A program made the position numbers and the translations under genes. DNA of 64,000 nucleotides from Quadrisphaera granulorum. Lineage in GTDB: Bacteria > Actinomycetota > Actinomycetes > Actinomycetales > Quadrisphaeraceae. Under the pieces are notes generated by a model. That model had not been told where the DNA came from, searched no databases, and saw nothing but the letters and a program-made list of their open reading frames with translations. Positions 51,501 to 60,132 of the stretch are shown one piece after another; position 1 is the first letter of the stretch; the number at the start of each line of letters is the position of its first letter. Location of the stretch: the NCBI RefSeq assembly GCF_003149145.1, contig NZ_QGDQ01000018.1:1-64000 (forward strand). Direction: 5' to 3'.

Positions 51501-52586
51501 GTGACCTCGGGGCGGCCCCGCAGCACTAACCGGCAGCCCTTCGGCAACGACGCCCTCCGCGGACTCGACGATGAACTCGATGATCTCGATGACGCCTTCG
51601 CTGCGCACGAGGAGAAGGGCGACGACGAGAGCGGCCCGCCGACACATCGGCTGCGCCTCCGCTTGCTCGCGGTCGGCGTCCTCGTGGTGGTCGCGCTGCT
51701 CGGGGCGGCGCTGGGCACCGCCCACGCGAACGCCCGCGCCGCGCAAGCCGAGAGGACCCTGAGGCTGGACACCGCGCTACGCACCGGGGAGGTGACCCTC
51801 GACGGCTCGATCTCCACCGTAGGCGCCCTGAGCCTGGCCAGCGCCTCCGTCCCGCTGGTCAACTCCTCGGCGCAGGCCGTGAGCGCCCAGCTCGTGGAGC
51901 TCGACGCGCCCCACCTCGGCAAGTTCTCCCTTTCGGGGAGCAGGCGAGAGGCGCCCGTCCCCGTGCGGCTGGCTCCCGGCAGCGCACTGTCCGTGCAGGC
52001 CGCGGTCGAGACGCAGTGCGATGACGTGCCCGCTCCAGACCCCTACGGCGGTATCCCCACGGCGGTGCCCGCGCCGGCCGCTGTCGTCGTCGAGGTGGCT
52101 CCCGGCGATGGAGATCCCAGCCACCGGGTGCGGCTCCCTCTCGCGGCGGACGAGGCACAGCAGCTGGCCGATGCGCTGGTGTGGGCCTGCCACCCCGACA
52201 GCGGGTCAGGCATGCCGCAGACCTCCTTCGCGTGGCTCCCCGACGGGCGGCTGCGCGTGGACCTTGCCTACGACTTCTCAGCCGGCGCTCCTGTGAAGAT
52301 CACCGCTCGCACGTCGGGTGGGGTCGAGGTGACCTCCTCGCCCCCGCTGCCCCTCCTGCTCGCCCCTGGTGACGAGCAGCAGGTGGTGGTCACCGCCCAC
52401 GTCGACTGCTCGGCGGCGGGCGACGGGTTCCAGAGCGCGGTGGTGCTGAGCAGCGAGGCGGTGGTTGACGGTGGGGCAGCCCAGGGCACCACGATCTATG
52501 ACCTGAGCAGCGGCAGCAGCGGTGATGGCACGCCCTACGGCACCTCGGGGTGGCTCATGCGACAGATAGCTCTGACCTGTGGCTAA
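51501..52586 (+). CDS. Membrane-anchored hypothetical protein, paralogue B
   Basis: A 361-residue protein with the same layout as the gene before it: acidic N-terminus, one membrane helix (~54-72), then the shared outer domain with the Cys pair, plus an extra ~130-residue C-terminal domain (SFAWLPDGRLRVDLAYDFSA onward) ending in a final Cys. The tandem arose by duplication followed by gain or loss of the C-terminal part. No enzyme motif is seen; it is probably a surface-exposed structural or sensing protein. Confidence 0.65.
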   Translation: MTSGRPRSTNRQPFGNDALRGLDDELDDLDDAFAAHEEKGDDESGPPTHRLRLRLLAVGVLVVVALLGAALGTAHANARAAQAERTLRLDTALRTGEVTLDGSISTVGALSLASASVPLVNSSAQAVSAQLVELDAPHLGKFSLSGSRREAPVPVRLAPGSALSVQAAVETQCDDVPAPDPYGGIPTAVPAPAAVVVEVAPGDGDPSHRVRLPLAADEAQQLADALVWACHPDSGSGMPQTSFAWLPDGRLRVDLAYDFSAGAPVKITARTSGGVEVTSSPPLPLLLAPGDEQQVVVTAHVDCSAAGDGFQSAVVLSSEAVVDGGAAQGTTIYDLSSGSSGDGTPYGTSGWLMRQIALTCG

Positions 52587-52593
52587 CCCCCGG

Positions 52594-52736
52594 CATGATC
52601 ACGGAGGCGGGGGCTCGGTGTGCTCGAGCGGGGCGGGAGAGTGCTCCGGCAACCGGCCCGCCTGAACCCCTACGTGATCATGGGCGGTTCGCCACCGTCC
52701 AAGAGGCTGTGGAGGTGGCGGACGCCCATGATCACG
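52594..52736. repeat. Three CATGATCACG palindromic repeats
   Basis: CATGATCACG lies at 52594-52603 and 52727-52736, and its reverse complement at 52673-52682, within the 145-bp gap between convergent genes; the third overlaps the histidine-kinase stop. Each has a TGATCA core and G-rich flanks. They may be a dispersed intergenic repeat or form a hairpin terminator. Confidence 0.5.
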
Positions 52737-54177
52737 CGGGGGTGAGGGGGAGAGTCAGACGCAGGACGGCGCCCGCCCCCACGCCGTCGGGCCCCGCCCC
52801 GGGGTCGGCGGCCACAAGGTCACCGCCGTGGGCGCGGGCGATCCCCCGCGCGATGGCCAGGCCGAGCCCGGCACCGCCGGAGCCGCGGTCGCGGCCGGCG
52901 TCGAGGCGCACGAGTCGCTCGAAGACCCGTTCTCGCTGGTCAGCGGGGATGCCCGGCCCGCTGTCGCGCACCTCGAGCACGGCCGTGAGGCCATCGGAGC
53001 GCACCGACACCACCACTGAGCCGGCACCCGCCACCGCGCGGCGGGCGTTGTCGAGGACGTTGGTCAGGACCTGCCCCACCCGCCCGGCGTCGCACACGGT
53101 CACCACCGACCCGGCCGCTTCCACCGACCACGCCGTGGACGGCGCCAGCAACCGCTGCCGCTCCACCTCCTGACGGGCCAGCTCCACGAGGTCGACCTCG
53201 GCCCGCTCCAGCTCCACGCCTTCCTCCAGACGGGCGGCGGTGAGCAGGTCGCCGACCAGCCGCGAGGCGCGCCGGCTCTCACGCACCATCGCCGCGAGCG
53301 CGCGCTCGCGGTCTTCGCGGTCTGGGTCTCCGCGGAGCAGGTTCTCGGCGCTGGCCTGGAATCCCGCCAGCGGTGTCCGCAGCTCGTGGGACGCGTCGGA
53401 CAGGAACGCCCGCATCTGCTCCTGGGAGCGCTCGGCGCGGGCCACGGCGGACTCCAGCTCGTCGAGCATCGCGTCGAACGCGAGCGCCGTGCGCCCCAGC
53501 TCGGTGTCGGGGCGCCCAGACCCGAGACGGCGCCCCCGGTCGCCGGCGGCGATGTCCCGCGCCACCGACGTCATGGTGTCCAGGGGCCGTAGCGCCACCC
53601 CCACCACGCGACCGAGTGCGAACCACGCCACCACCAGCGCCGCGGCGCCTCCGACGACCTCGAGGATGACGAGCCGCGAGAGCGTGTCGCTCACGGTGCT
53701 CGCGTCGACCTGCAGCGTCAGCCGCTGACCCCCCTCGAGGTTGGCCACCAGGAAAAGGGTGTCGCCGTCGCTGCGCACCTGCTGCTCGCCTGGACCGTCC
53801 TGGGCGGCCGGCCCGCGCCCCGGGCGGTCTGCCGGAGGGGTCTGCACCCCGGGGGGCGCCGGAGCGACCCGGGTGCTGGCGCAGTAGCCGCTGTCGCCGT
53901 CGCACACCTCGGCAAGCACGTTGTCACCACGCAGCTGCTGGACGAGCTGGTCGGGGTCGAGGCTGCCGGACAGCTGCTCCGCCAGGGCCACCCGGTCGGT
54001 GAGCCGGGTGCGCAGGTCGGCTTCCAGCCTGGCCTCGAGGGCGACGTCGACGGCCACGAAAAGCAGCACCAGGAGCAGCGCGAGCAGTCCGACGACGGCG
54101 ACGCGGACGCGACCGCGCAGCGACGCTGGCTTCCAGCGCGCTCTCGGGCGCGATGTCCGGCGCGACAGGGGGCCCAT
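52732..54177 (-). CDS. Sensor histidine kinase
   Basis: A 481-residue kinase. TM1 is at ~27-48. An extracytoplasmic loop of ~120 residues has two Cys (VCDGDSGYCAST). TM2 is at ~172-192, then HAMP, then a dimerisation domain with the phospho-accepting His in SDASHELRTPLAGFQ. The ATPase carries N (LTNVLDNARRA), G1 (RDSGPGIP) and G2 (GSGGAGLGLAIARGIA) boxes. ATG 54177 overlaps the response-regulator stop, so the pair is one operon with the regulator first. Confidence 0.93.
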   Translation of the reverse strand: MGPLSRRTSRPRARWKPASLRGRVRVAVVGLLALLLVLLFVAVDVALEARLEADLRTRLTDRVALAEQLSGSLDPDQLVQQLRGDNVLAEVCDGDSGYCASTRVAPAPPGVQTPPADRPGRGPAAQDGPGEQQVRSDGDTLFLVANLEGGQRLTLQVDASTVSDTLSRLVILEVVGGAAALVVAWFALGRVVGVALRPLDTMTSVARDIAAGDRGRRLGSGRPDTELGRTALAFDAMLDELESAVARAERSQEQMRAFLSDASHELRTPLAGFQASAENLLRGDPDREDRERALAAMVRESRRASRLVGDLLTAARLEEGVELERAEVDLVELARQEVERQRLLAPSTAWSVEAAGSVVTVCDAGRVGQVLTNVLDNARRAVAGAGSVVVSVRSDGLTAVLEVRDSGPGIPADQRERVFERLVRLDAGRDRGSGGAGLGLAIARGIARAHGGDLVAADPGAGPDGVGAGAVLRLTLPLTPA

Positions 54178-54851
54178 CAGGGCCGCAGCACGTAGCCGAG
54201 CCCGCGCACCGTGTGGATGAGTCGCGGCCCGTGCGCCTCGGTCTTGCGGCGCAGGGCGCTGACGTGCACCTCGACGAGGTTGGGGTCGTAGTCCTCGTAG
54301 CCCCAGACCTGCGTGAGGATCTGGGTCTTGCTCAGGGTGCGGCCCCGGCCCGCCACGAGGTAGGCCAGCAGTCGGTGCTCGGTGCCGGTGAGGTCGAGCA
54401 CGTGCCCGGCACGAGTGGCCACGGAGGAGGCTTCGTCGAGGACGAGGTCGCCCACCTGCACCGTTGAGGGCACCCGCCCCAGGCGCTGGAGCAGCGCGCG
54501 CAGACGGGCCAGCAGCTCGGCGGTGACGTACGGCTTGACCACGTAGTCGTCGGCACCGGTCGAGAAGCCGCGGAGCCTGTCGTCGACGGCGTCGCGCGCG
54601 GTGAGGAAGAGCAGGCCCGCGTCGCTGCGCTGGCGCAACGAGCGCGCCAGCGCGAACCCGTCGCGCGGGCCGGGGAGCATGACGTCGAGGACGGCGACGT
54701 CGGGCCGGAACGCATCGACGGCGCCCTCGAAGCCTTCACCGTCGGTGAGTGCCTCCACGGCGTAGCCGTCGGCCCGCAGGGCGTCGACGAGCGCCTCCCG
54801 GACGGAGGCGTCGTCCTCTACGACCAGGGCGCGGGCGGCAGGAGCAGGCAC
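54177..54851 (-). CDS. OmpR/PhoP-family response regulator
   Basis: A 224-residue regulator. The receiver has VVEDDASVREALVDAL, the phospho-Asp in VAVLDVMLPG, and Lys in DDYVVKPYV. The winged-HTH output domain has LDLTGTEHRLLAYLVAGRGR and the closing VEVHVSALRRKT with RGLGYVL. GTG 54851 is the start. It is divergent from the secreted DUF5666-like gene, with tandem boxes between them, so it likely controls both. Confidence 0.93.
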   Translation of the reverse strand: MPAPAARALVVEDDASVREALVDALRADGYAVEALTDGEGFEGAVDAFRPDVAVLDVMLPGPRDGFALARSLRQRSDAGLLFLTARDAVDDRLRGFSTGADDYVVKPYVTAELLARLRALLQRLGRVPSTVQVGDLVLDEASSVATRAGHVLDLTGTEHRLLAYLVAGRGRTLSKTQILTQVWGYEDYDPNLVEVHVSALRRKTEAHGPRLIHTVRGLGYVLRP

Positions 54852-54884
54852 GTGACCATTGTGGTCGACCCAGCCTGAGGTGCT

Positions 54885-54928
54885 CCTGAAGACGTCGTGG
54901 CGCCTGTGGCGCTTCAGGTCGGCTTCAG
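54885..54928. promoter_or_regulatory. Response-regulator boxes
   Basis: GCTTCAG occurs twice in direct repeat with an 11-bp period (54911-54917, 54922-54928), the spacing OmpR/PhoP dimers use. An inverted CCTGAAG lies at 54885-54891 closer to the regulator gene. The gap serves the two-component operon and the secreted protein gene. Confidence 0.6.
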
Positions 54929-54995
54929 ACCCGCCGCCCAGCGTTGTCGTCAGGTCCCGCTGCAGCGGCGGGCCACGACTCCGATGGAGGACCTC

Positions 54996-55805
54996 GTGAA
55001 CGAGCCCACCCAGCCCACCTGGATCCCCGGCGCCGACGCCTCGGACGAGCCTGTCCGAGCCGGGCGCCAGCCCCACCAGTCCCGGCGGGGGCGCCGCACC
55101 CTGGTGGCGGTCGCCCTGGCCGGTGGCCTTGCCGTGGGTGGTGCCGGCGTCGCCCTCGCCGACGGGACGCCCGCTGCGTCGTCGCCGTCGTCCTCCTCCT
55201 CCAGCGCCGCCGCCGACGGCGCCCCGCAGGGCGGACCCACTGCCGGCCCTGGCGCCGAGCAGCACGAGCACCAGCCCCACCTGGACGGCACGGTGAAGGA
55301 GGTCTCGGACTCCGGGTTCACCCTGGTCGACCGGGACGGCTTCACCCGCACGGTGAGCACCACCGGCAGCACCACCTACACCAGCGCGCCCACGCCGCCG
55401 GCGCCCCCTGCCGCCCCCTCGGGACAGCAGGGCTCGCAGCCCGAAGCGTCGGCGCAGCCGGAGGCGCCGGCGCAGCCCGCGACTGCGGACCGTTCCAGCG
55501 TGCTCGTGGTCGGCGCCCGTGTCATGGCCGAGGGCTCGGTGGCCAGCGACGGCACCACCCTGGATGCCACGACCGTCTCCACGGCCCCCGAGCCGCCCGC
55601 CGGCGGTCCCGCAGGTCCGCCGGCGTCTCCCGCGAGCAGGACAGGTCAGCAGGGCGGGCCGGCTCGCGATGGCGGCCCGCAGAAGGGCGCGAAGGGCGAC
55701 AAGAGCCAGGAGGCGCCCGCCGCAGAGGCTCCCGCGGCGCCCGCTGCTCCCGCGTCCCCTGCTGCTCCCGGTGGAGGCGACCAGCCCGACGTCCAGGGTT
55801 CTTGA
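54996..55805 (+). CDS. Secreted or anchored DUF5666-like protein
   Basis: A 269-residue protein. After a basic stretch a hydrophobic segment (TLVAVALAGGLAVGGAGVALA) acts as signal or anchor. The outer part is Ser/Pro/Ala-rich with a small DUF5666-type beta unit (HLDGTVKEVSDSGFTLVDRD, then VSTTGSTTYT). The rest is a disordered Pro/Gln/Ala tail. GGAGG at 54986-54990 favours GTG 54996 over ATG 54984. It is probably the direct target of the two-component system divergent to it. Confidence 0.7.
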   Translation: MNEPTQPTWIPGADASDEPVRAGRQPHQSRRGRRTLVAVALAGGLAVGGAGVALADGTPAASSPSSSSSSAAADGAPQGGPTAGPGAEQHEHQPHLDGTVKEVSDSGFTLVDRDGFTRTVSTTGSTTYTSAPTPPAPPAAPSGQQGSQPEASAQPEAPAQPATADRSSVLVVGARVMAEGSVASDGTTLDATTVSTAPEPPAGGPAGPPASPASRTGQQGGPARDGGPQKGAKGDKSQEAPAAEAPAAPAAPASPAAPGGGDQPDVQGS

Positions 55806-55815
55806 TCTCGACATC

Positions 55816-55846
55816 GTGCCCGTCCCCCGCCACGGGGGACGGGCAC
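55816..55846 (+). terminator. Strong hairpin after the DUF5666-like gene
   Basis: A perfect 14-bp GC-rich stem (55816-55829 with 55833-55846) with a 3-base loop, 10 bp after the stop. No T-run follows, typical of high-GC terminators. Confidence 0.75.
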
Positions 55847-55966
55847 CTCCGGCGGGGATGCACCCCATCGGCGCCGGGTGCGGTGCCCCCTGTCCGGACC
55901 CCCTACTAGATTGGGCGACCGCTCGTCGAGAACAACGGGGGGCGCACAAGCACCACGGGGGTCTGC

Positions 55967-56677
55967 ATGTCGGTGGACGTCGCCTACGCCGAGCTGGGAA
56001 GGATCCTGCTCGACAGGACGCCGTTGAACGCCGTGCTGCAGCGGGTGGCAGAGCTCGCCCGCGACTGTGTGCCAGGAGCCGACGAGGCGTCAGTCACCCT
56101 CGTGCAGGGGCGCCGCGCCACCTCGGTCGCGTTCACCGGCAATCTGGCCGTCCAGCTCGACGAGCGCCAGTACGAGCTGGGCTTCGGCCCGTGCATGGAC
56201 GCCGCGATGTCCGGCCAGAACATCGTCATTCGCGACACCGCATCCGGCGACCCCAGCTATCCCGGCTTCTCGGAGGTGGCGGCTCGCGCGGGTGTGCGCG
56301 CCACGCTGTCGGTCGGTCTGGCGGTGCCCGGACGCACGGTTGGTGCCCTCAACCTCTACGACACCGGCGGCGAGAGCGTCGTGACGTCGCAGGCGCGCGA
56401 CGTCGCCACCGTCTTCGCCGGGCACGCGGCGATCGCACTGACCAACGCGCTCGCGGTGGAGAGCACGCGCGAACTCGCCGAGCAGCTGCAGCGGGCCATG
56501 GTGTCGCGGGCGGCCATCGAACAGGCCAAGGGCATCATCGCGGTACAGCGCGGGGTCTCCCCGGAGCAGGCGTTCTCTCTGCTCTCGCGGCGCTCGCAAG
56601 ACAGCAACCGCAAGCTTGCCGAGCTAGCGGCCGAGGTCGTCGACGCCGTCACGCAGGGGCGCGCCACCGGGTGGTGA
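55967..56677 (+). CDS. GAF-ANTAR signalling protein
   Basis: A 236-residue protein. The GAF domain spans ~15-165 (ELGFGPCMDAAMSGQNIVIR and GLAVPGRTVGALNLYDT). The ANTAR domain spans ~172-228 with RAAIEQAKGIIAVQRGVSPE and AFSLLSRRSQDSNRKLAELA, the canonical form. It would bind leader RNA to prevent termination. ATG 55967 has GGGGG upstream; TAGATT near 55908 may be a -10. It is more typical of the family than the copy at 37901. Confidence 0.88.
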   Translation: MSVDVAYAELGRILLDRTPLNAVLQRVAELARDCVPGADEASVTLVQGRRATSVAFTGNLAVQLDERQYELGFGPCMDAAMSGQNIVIRDTASGDPSYPGFSEVAARAGVRATLSVGLAVPGRTVGALNLYDTGGESVVTSQARDVATVFAGHAAIALTNALAVESTRELAEQLQRAMVSRAAIEQAKGIIAVQRGVSPEQAFSLLSRRSQDSNRKLAELAAEVVDAVTQGRATGW

Positions 56678-56679
56678 TC

Positions 56680-56784
56680 TCAGCGGCGGCGCGGTCGTGC
56701 CTCCGTGAGCAAGCGGCGCTCGATGAGGTCGAGCAAGAACACGAGCGCCGCGACGAAGGGCAGGAGTCCGAGGGCGAGCAGCAC
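56680..56784 (-). CDS. Very small hydrophobic ORF after the CNNM gene
   Basis: A 34-residue reading frame from GTG 56784: a hydrophobic helix (LLALGLLPFVAALVFLLDLI) then a basic tail (ERRLLTEARPRRR). It is in the same frame as the CNNM gene and begins 23 codons after its stop. It could be a small membrane protein, or a former C-terminal piece cut off by the stop codon. Too short for certainty. Confidence 0.35.
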   Translation of the reverse strand: MLLALGLLPFVAALVFLLDLIERRLLTEARPRRR

Positions 56785-56853
56785 GCCCCAACGGTCTCCC
56801 AGGGGCGACGCCGACGGCGTGCGACACGCCGTGGCGGAACGAGCGACGCGCCG

Positions 56854-57918
56854 TCAGCGCGTGCCGTGTGGTGCGTGAGGGGCTCCAGCGCCGCTCGCGC
56901 GGACCTCCCCGACGAGCTCCTCGAGCACGTCTTCCAAGGTGGCGACCCCCAGCAGCTCGCCGTCCGAGCCCTCCACGCGCGCCAGGTGAGCGCCGGTCTC
57001 CTGCATGCGGCGCAGCACGGGGCGCAGCGTGTCGAACTCCGAGACGGTCGTGAGGTCGCGCACGTAGCGCGCCGGGACGGCGGCGGCCCGTGCCTCGGGG
57101 TCGAGGGTGAGCACGTCCTTGATGTGGACGTACCCCGCGAGGCCGCCGTGGCCGTCCTCGATGGGGAAGCGCGAGTACCCGGTGCGGGCGGCGGCGTCCT
57201 GCACCTCCGCGACGGTCGCGTCTCCGGGCAGCGTCGCGAGCGAATCCAAGGGCAGCAGCACCGCTGACGCGGTGCGGTCGGCGAAACCCAGCGCAGCGGT
57301 CGCGAGCTCTTCGACATCCTCTTCGAGCAGCCCCTCAGAGCGGGCTTCAGCGACGAGCCCGGCGACCTCTTCCCGGGTGAAGGCGCTGGTCACCTCGTCC
57401 TTCGGCTCGACCTTGAACAGCCGCAGCACGTGGTTGGCGATCCAGTTCGACACGGCGATGACGGGTCGCAGCACGGTGGCGAGCGCGCGCAGCGGCGGCG
57501 CCAGGACGAGCGCCGCCCGGTCCGGTCCAGCCAGGGCGAGGTTCTTCGGCACCACCTCCCCGAGCACCACGTGGGCGTTGACCACGAGGGCCAGGGCGAT
57601 GGCGAACGCCACCGGGTGCACCAGCGCGTCGGGCAGGCCGAGCGCCTCGAAGACCGGCTCCAGCTGATGGGCTACGGCCGGCTCACCGACAGCGCCCAGG
57701 CCCAGGGAGCACAGCGTGATCCCGAGCTGGGCGCACGAGAGCATCGAGGTGACGTCCTCCATGGCCCGCAACGTGGTGCGCGCCGCGCGACTGCCGCCGG
57801 CGGCGAGCAGCTCCACCGAGGAGCGGCGCGCGGAGATGACCGCGAACTCCGCGCCCACGAAGAACGCGTTGAGCGCGAGGAGCACGACGGCGAGCCAGAT
57901 CGCCAGTCCGTCGCTCAT
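56854..57918 (-). CDS. CNNM/DUF21-CBS membrane protein
   Basis: A 354-residue protein with an N-terminal CNNM (DUF21) domain of four membrane segments (~5-150; FFVGAEFAVISARRSSVELL, VVLGEVVPKNLAL) and two CBS repeats (~210-340). It lacks the C-terminal CorC/HlyC domain of its neighbour. Family members are linked to magnesium or cobalt efflux. ATG 57918 overlaps the preceding gene, so the two are made together and may form a heteromer. Confidence 0.85.
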   Translation of the reverse strand: MSDGLAIWLAVVLLALNAFFVGAEFAVISARRSSVELLAAGGSRAARTTLRAMEDVTSMLSCAQLGITLCSLGLGAVGEPAVAHQLEPVFEALGLPDALVHPVAFAIALALVVNAHVVLGEVVPKNLALAGPDRAALVLAPPLRALATVLRPVIAVSNWIANHVLRLFKVEPKDEVTSAFTREEVAGLVAEARSEGLLEEDVEELATAALGFADRTASAVLLPLDSLATLPGDATVAEVQDAAARTGYSRFPIEDGHGGLAGYVHIKDVLTLDPEARAAAVPARYVRDLTTVSEFDTLRPVLRRMQETGAHLARVEGSDGELLGVATLEDVLEELVGEVRASGAGAPHAPHGTR

Positions 57919-59306
57919 CGCTCGCCCTCCGATCGCGGCGCCGTCGAACGAGGAGCCGGCTCGTCGGAGAGCAGCTGCAGGTGCACGGCATCGAGGCGAA
58001 GACCGTCGCGCGCCTCCACGCGCAGCAGCGCGGGCAGCGCGCGGGGTACGCCGTCGTCGTCGGAGTCGTCGGTGGTGACCCGCACCAGCACCTCCTCGCC
58101 CACGTCCGGGATGCGCCCGAGTTCACGCAGCACCAGCCCGGCGACGGTTTCGTAGTCGGGGTGCTCGGGAAGCTGCACACCGGTGCGCGCCGCCACCTCG
58201 TCCGGGCGCAGCAGCCCCGACACCAGCCAGCCACCCTCGCCGTCCTCGCGGACCGCCGAGGTCACCACGTCGTGCTCGTCGACCACCTCACCGACGATCT
58301 CCTCGACGAGGTCCTCGAAGGTCACCACGCCCGCGAAGCCTCCGTACTCGTCGACCACCACCGCCATCTGCAGGGGCGAGTCCTTGAGCTGGTCGAGCAG
58401 CTCGTCGAGCTCGAGGGTCTCTGGAACCAGCGCGGGTTCTTCCATGACGTCACGCAGCAGCACGCGGCCGGTCTCCTCCGGGGGCACGAGCAGTGCCTGG
58501 CGGGCGTGCACCACGCCGAGCACGTCGTCCTGGTCGGTGCCGGTCACGGGAAAGCGGGAACGCCCCGAGTCGTGGACGGCCGCGACGAGCTCGGTGAGGT
58601 CGTCGTCGGCGGACAGGGTCCGCACCCGGATCCGGGGGGTCATGACGTCGACGGCGCGGCGGTCGGAGAACGCCAGCGTGCGCTGCACGAGCGCGGCGGT
58701 CTCCTCCTCCAGGGTGCCCTGCTCCGCGGAGCGGCGGACCAGCGAGAGCAGCTCCTCCGGGGAGCGCGCCGAGGCCAGCTCCTCGGCCGGCTCGGTGCGG
58801 AACACCCCGCGCAGCAGGGCGTTGGCCATGCCGTTGAGGAGCCGGATCGGCCAGGCCATGGCCCGGGCGAATCCGCGGCTGAAGCCCTGCACCCGGTAGG
58901 CGGTGGCGTAGGGCAGCGAGATGGCGAGGTTCTTGGGCACGAGCTCGCCGAAGACCATCGTGAACAGCGTCGAGAGGGCCAGCGCCAGCGTCACCGATGT
59001 CGCCCGTGCCGCCCCACCGGTGATGCCGGCGGACTCCAGGGCGGGGGCGATGAGGTTCCCGATGGCCGGCTCGGCGAGGAAGCCGATGGCGAGGTTGGTG
59101 ATGGTGATGCCGACCTGCGCCCCCGACAGCTGCGTGGAGAGGCTGCGCAGTGCCGCCAGGGTGCCCGCGGCGCGGCGATCGCCGGCGGCGGCGTCACGTT
59201 CGACGGTGGCCCTGTCAACCGTGAGCAGGGAGAACTCGGCGGCGACGAAGCCGCCGCAGGCCACGACGAGCGCGGCCGCGGTCAGCAGCAGGAGCAGCTC
59301 GGTCAC
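57915..59306 (-). CDS. CNNM-CBS-CorC membrane protein
   Basis: A 463-residue full-length member. The CNNM domain spans ~1-185 (VVACGGFVAAEFSLLTVDRA, FGELVPKNLAIS), the CBS pair ~205-330 (VDVMTPRIRVRTL, MAVVVDEYGGFAGVVTFEDL, VEEIVGEVVDEHD), and the CorC/HlyC (transporter-associated) domain ~350-440. It is likely a divalent-cation (Mg2+) exporter or its regulator. GTG 59306. It lies 13 bp downstream of the methyltransferase gene, at the end of the zinc operon series. Confidence 0.88.
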   Translation of the reverse strand: MTELLLLLTAAALVVACGGFVAAEFSLLTVDRATVERDAAAGDRRAAGTLAALRSLSTQLSGAQVGITITNLAIGFLAEPAIGNLIAPALESAGITGGAARATSVTLALALSTLFTMVFGELVPKNLAISLPYATAYRVQGFSRGFARAMAWPIRLLNGMANALLRGVFRTEPAEELASARSPEELLSLVRRSAEQGTLEEETAALVQRTLAFSDRRAVDVMTPRIRVRTLSADDDLTELVAAVHDSGRSRFPVTGTDQDDVLGVVHARQALLVPPEETGRVLLRDVMEEPALVPETLELDELLDQLKDSPLQMAVVVDEYGGFAGVVTFEDLVEEIVGEVVDEHDVVTSAVREDGEGGWLVSGLLRPDEVAARTGVQLPEHPDYETVAGLVLRELGRIPDVGEEVLVRVTTDDSDDDGVPRALPALLRVEARDGLRLDAVHLQLLSDEPAPRSTAPRSEGER

Positions 59307-59319
59307 GGTGCTCGCCAGG

Positions 59320-60132
59320 CTAGGCCCTGGCGAGCGCGCAGGAGGCCTCCAGGTCGTGGTCGGTCACGGCGATCGCTGCCAGGCCCCCGGCGCGGCACGC
59401 CGCAAGCGTGCCCTCGGCCTGCGGCGCGCTGGTCTCCAGCAGCAGCACGCCGCCGTCGGCCAGCCATGTACGGGCGCCCATGGCCACCCGGCGGTGGACG
59501 TCGAGCCCGTCGTCGCCGCCGTCCAGCGCGGTGAGCGGCTCGTGGTCACGGGCCTCCGGGGGCATGAGCGCCACCGCGGCGGTGGGCACGTAGGGCGCGT
59601 TGACGAGCAGGAGGTCCACGCGACCGCGCAGCCGCTCGGGCAGCGCGGCGTAGAGGTCTCCGGTGTGCACGCGCGCGCCGTCGACGTCGTGCAGGTTCTG
59701 GGTGGCGCAGGCCGTGGCCACCGGGTCGACGTCGGCGGCGTGCAGCTCCACACGCACGCCCTGTCGCGCTGCGGCGACCGCCACCGCCAGTCCCACCGCG
59801 CCCGTCCCGCAGCACAGGTCGACGACGACGGCGGCGCGCCCGAGCCGTGCAGCGTCCGCGCGGACTGCGCGTGAAGCCAGCGCGGCGAGGCCCTCGCGCA
59901 CGAGCAGCTCACTGCGCCGCCGCGGCACGAACACCCCGGGGGCCGTACCGACGCGCAGCCCCGCGAAGGCCACCCACCCCAGCACGAGCTCCAGCGGTTC
60001 ACCGGTCTCGCGGCGGAGCACCCGCTGCTCCAGCGCCGCGGGGGAGGGGCTGTCCTCCAGGAGCAGCGCGGCCTCCTCCTCGGCGAAGACGCACCCGGCC
60101 GCGCGCAGCCGCCCTACCAGGAGCTCGCTCAC
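59320..60132 (-). CDS. PrmC/HemK-like methyltransferase
   Basis: A 270-residue class I SAM-dependent methyltransferase. Motif I is VVDLCCGTGAVGLAVA, the acidic loop is AADVDPVA and the active-site motif reads VNAPYVP where true PrmC has NPPY. PLELVLGWVAFAGLRV and PGVFVPRRRSELLV are also PrmC-like. The altered motif suggests a paralogue with another protein or small-molecule substrate rather than the release-factor enzyme. GTG 60132 overlaps znuB by 4 bp. Confidence 0.78.
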   Translation of the reverse strand: MSELLVGRLRAAGCVFAEEEAALLLEDSPSPAALEQRVLRRETGEPLELVLGWVAFAGLRVGTAPGVFVPRRRSELLVREGLAALASRAVRADAARLGRAAVVVDLCCGTGAVGLAVAVAAARQGVRVELHAADVDPVATACATQNLHDVDGARVHTGDLYAALPERLRGRVDLLLVNAPYVPTAAVALMPPEARDHEPLTALDGGDDGLDVHRRVAMGARTWLADGGVLLLETSAPQAEGTLAACRAGGLAAIAVTDHDLEASCALARA

